Below are positions 5,037 through 5,498 of a DNA stretch of 5,498 bases, in pieces. The first letter of the stretch is position 1; each line of letters opens with the position of its first letter. The position numbers were made by a program, and so were the translations under genes. Origin of the DNA: an uncultured Clostridia bacterium (GTDB lineage Bacteria; Bacillota; Clostridia; Oscillospirales; CAG-272); contig CAJONA010000080.1 in assembly GCA_905235755.1 (NCBI GenBank), positions 1-5,498 on the forward strand, in the 5' to 3' direction. The notes under the pieces are model-generated. The model did not search any database and was not told the origin of the DNA. It was given only the letters and a program-made list of their open reading frames with translations.

Positions 5037-5498
5037 ATGAAACAGACAAAGAAAAACACGGCAGTCGAACAGGCGTCGGGCGACGAGAAGAAAAAAGCTC
5101 TCGCGGCGGCTTTGACGCAGATAGAAAAGGATTTCGGCAAGGGCACGATAATGCGCCTCGGCGAAAACGCGAGAATGAACGTCGAAGCGGTCTCCACGGG
5201 CTCGCTGACGCTCGACCTTGCGCTCGGCATCGGCGGCGTGCCGCGCGGCAGGATAGTTGAGATATTCGGGCCGGAATCGTCAGGCAAGACGACGGTCGCG
5301 CTCCATATCGTGGCGGAAGTCCAGAAAAAGGGCGGCACGGCGGCGTTTATCGACGCCGAGCACGCGCTCGATCCGGTATATGCGAAGGCGCTCGGAGTCG
5401 ATATCGAGGAGCTTCTCGTATCACAGCCCGACAGCGGCGAGCAGGCGCTCGACGTGACGGAGCATCTCGTCCGTTCGGGCGCGGTGGACGTTGTCGTC
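5037..5498 (+). CDS. recA: Recombinase RecA (N-terminal part, cut by window edge)
   Basis: RecA polymerises on single-stranded DNA, drives ATP-dependent strand exchange and acts as co-protease for LexA in the SOS response. The first 154 residues are present, out of about 350 in the family. The N-terminal oligomerisation helix is KALAAALTQIEKDFGKG (20-36). It is preceded by a lysine-rich extension roughly a dozen residues longer than in E. coli. The Walker A motif GPESSGKT spans 78-85 with Lys84. FIDAEHALDP (104-113) holds the catalytic Glu108, and SQPDSGEQAL (129-138) the allosteric Gln region. The window ends at DVVV (151-154), just before the Walker B aspartate. Identity to E. coli RecA is clear throughout, so I have no doubt of the family. 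The gene lies close behind gyrA and probably shares its transcript. No LexA-type operator is visible before it. Confidence 0.97.
   Translation, partial: MKQTKKNTAVEQASGDEKKKALAAALTQIEKDFGKGTIMRLGENARMNVEAVSTGSLTLDLALGIGGVPRGRIVEIFGPESSGKTTVALHIVAEVQKKGGTAAFIDAEHALDPVYAKALGVDIEELLVSQPDSGEQALDVTEHLVRSGAVDVVV

Noticed and set aside
1..5498. CRISPR array, tRNA or rRNA genes, insertion sequence or phage genes
   Set aside because: I saw no spaced direct repeats, cloverleaf, rRNA signatures, transposase motifs or integrase motifs. More than 90 percent of the window is core coding sequence.

Overview
The window is a compact, single-direction (+ strand) housekeeping cluster in the order remB-like gene, gyrB, gyrA, recA. 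recA is cut by the right edge. The remB-gyrB-gyrA order, the short GyrB of the type without the enterobacterial insertion, and strong AGGAGG-like ribosome binding sites point to a member of the Firmicutes. The mix of G+C-rich third positions with many ATA isoleucine and AGA arginine codons suggests an uncultured gut-type Clostridia lineage. That placement is inference; nothing here fixes the genus.

Bases 1-239 hold no gene I can support. They contain five short perfect inverted repeats in a row (21-43, 127-141, 155-183, 190-206, 220-232), ending just before the remB ribosome binding site. A 9-bp segment could pair alternatively with the largest hairpin. This leader, or dispersed palindromic element, is the only part of the window that standard gene families do not explain. 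No recF is seen before remB, although recF usually stands there in Bacillus-type chromosomes.

Bases 253-5013 encode RemB (93 aa), GyrB (649 aa) and GyrA (840 aa). remB and gyrB overlap by 8 nt, and gyrB and gyrA are 14 nt apart. GyrB and GyrA form the A2B2 DNA gyrase, which introduces negative supercoils. All catalytic residues I can locate are present: GHKL Glu49, TOPRIM Glu436 and Asp509/511/513, and active-site Tyr133 of GyrA. A GyrA-box (Q536-G542) marks it as gyrase rather than topoisomerase IV. Several drug-contact positions differ from the E. coli enzyme: His143 and Leu174 in GyrB, Ala94 in GyrA.

recA begins 23 nt after gyrA with its own ribosome binding site. I see no terminator, promoter or LexA box in between, so recA probably shares a transcript with gyrase. 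This arrangement is not the Bacillus subtilis one and is the main organisational curiosity. I did not find evidence for a new defence, mobile or secretion system; most of the window is conserved core machinery.
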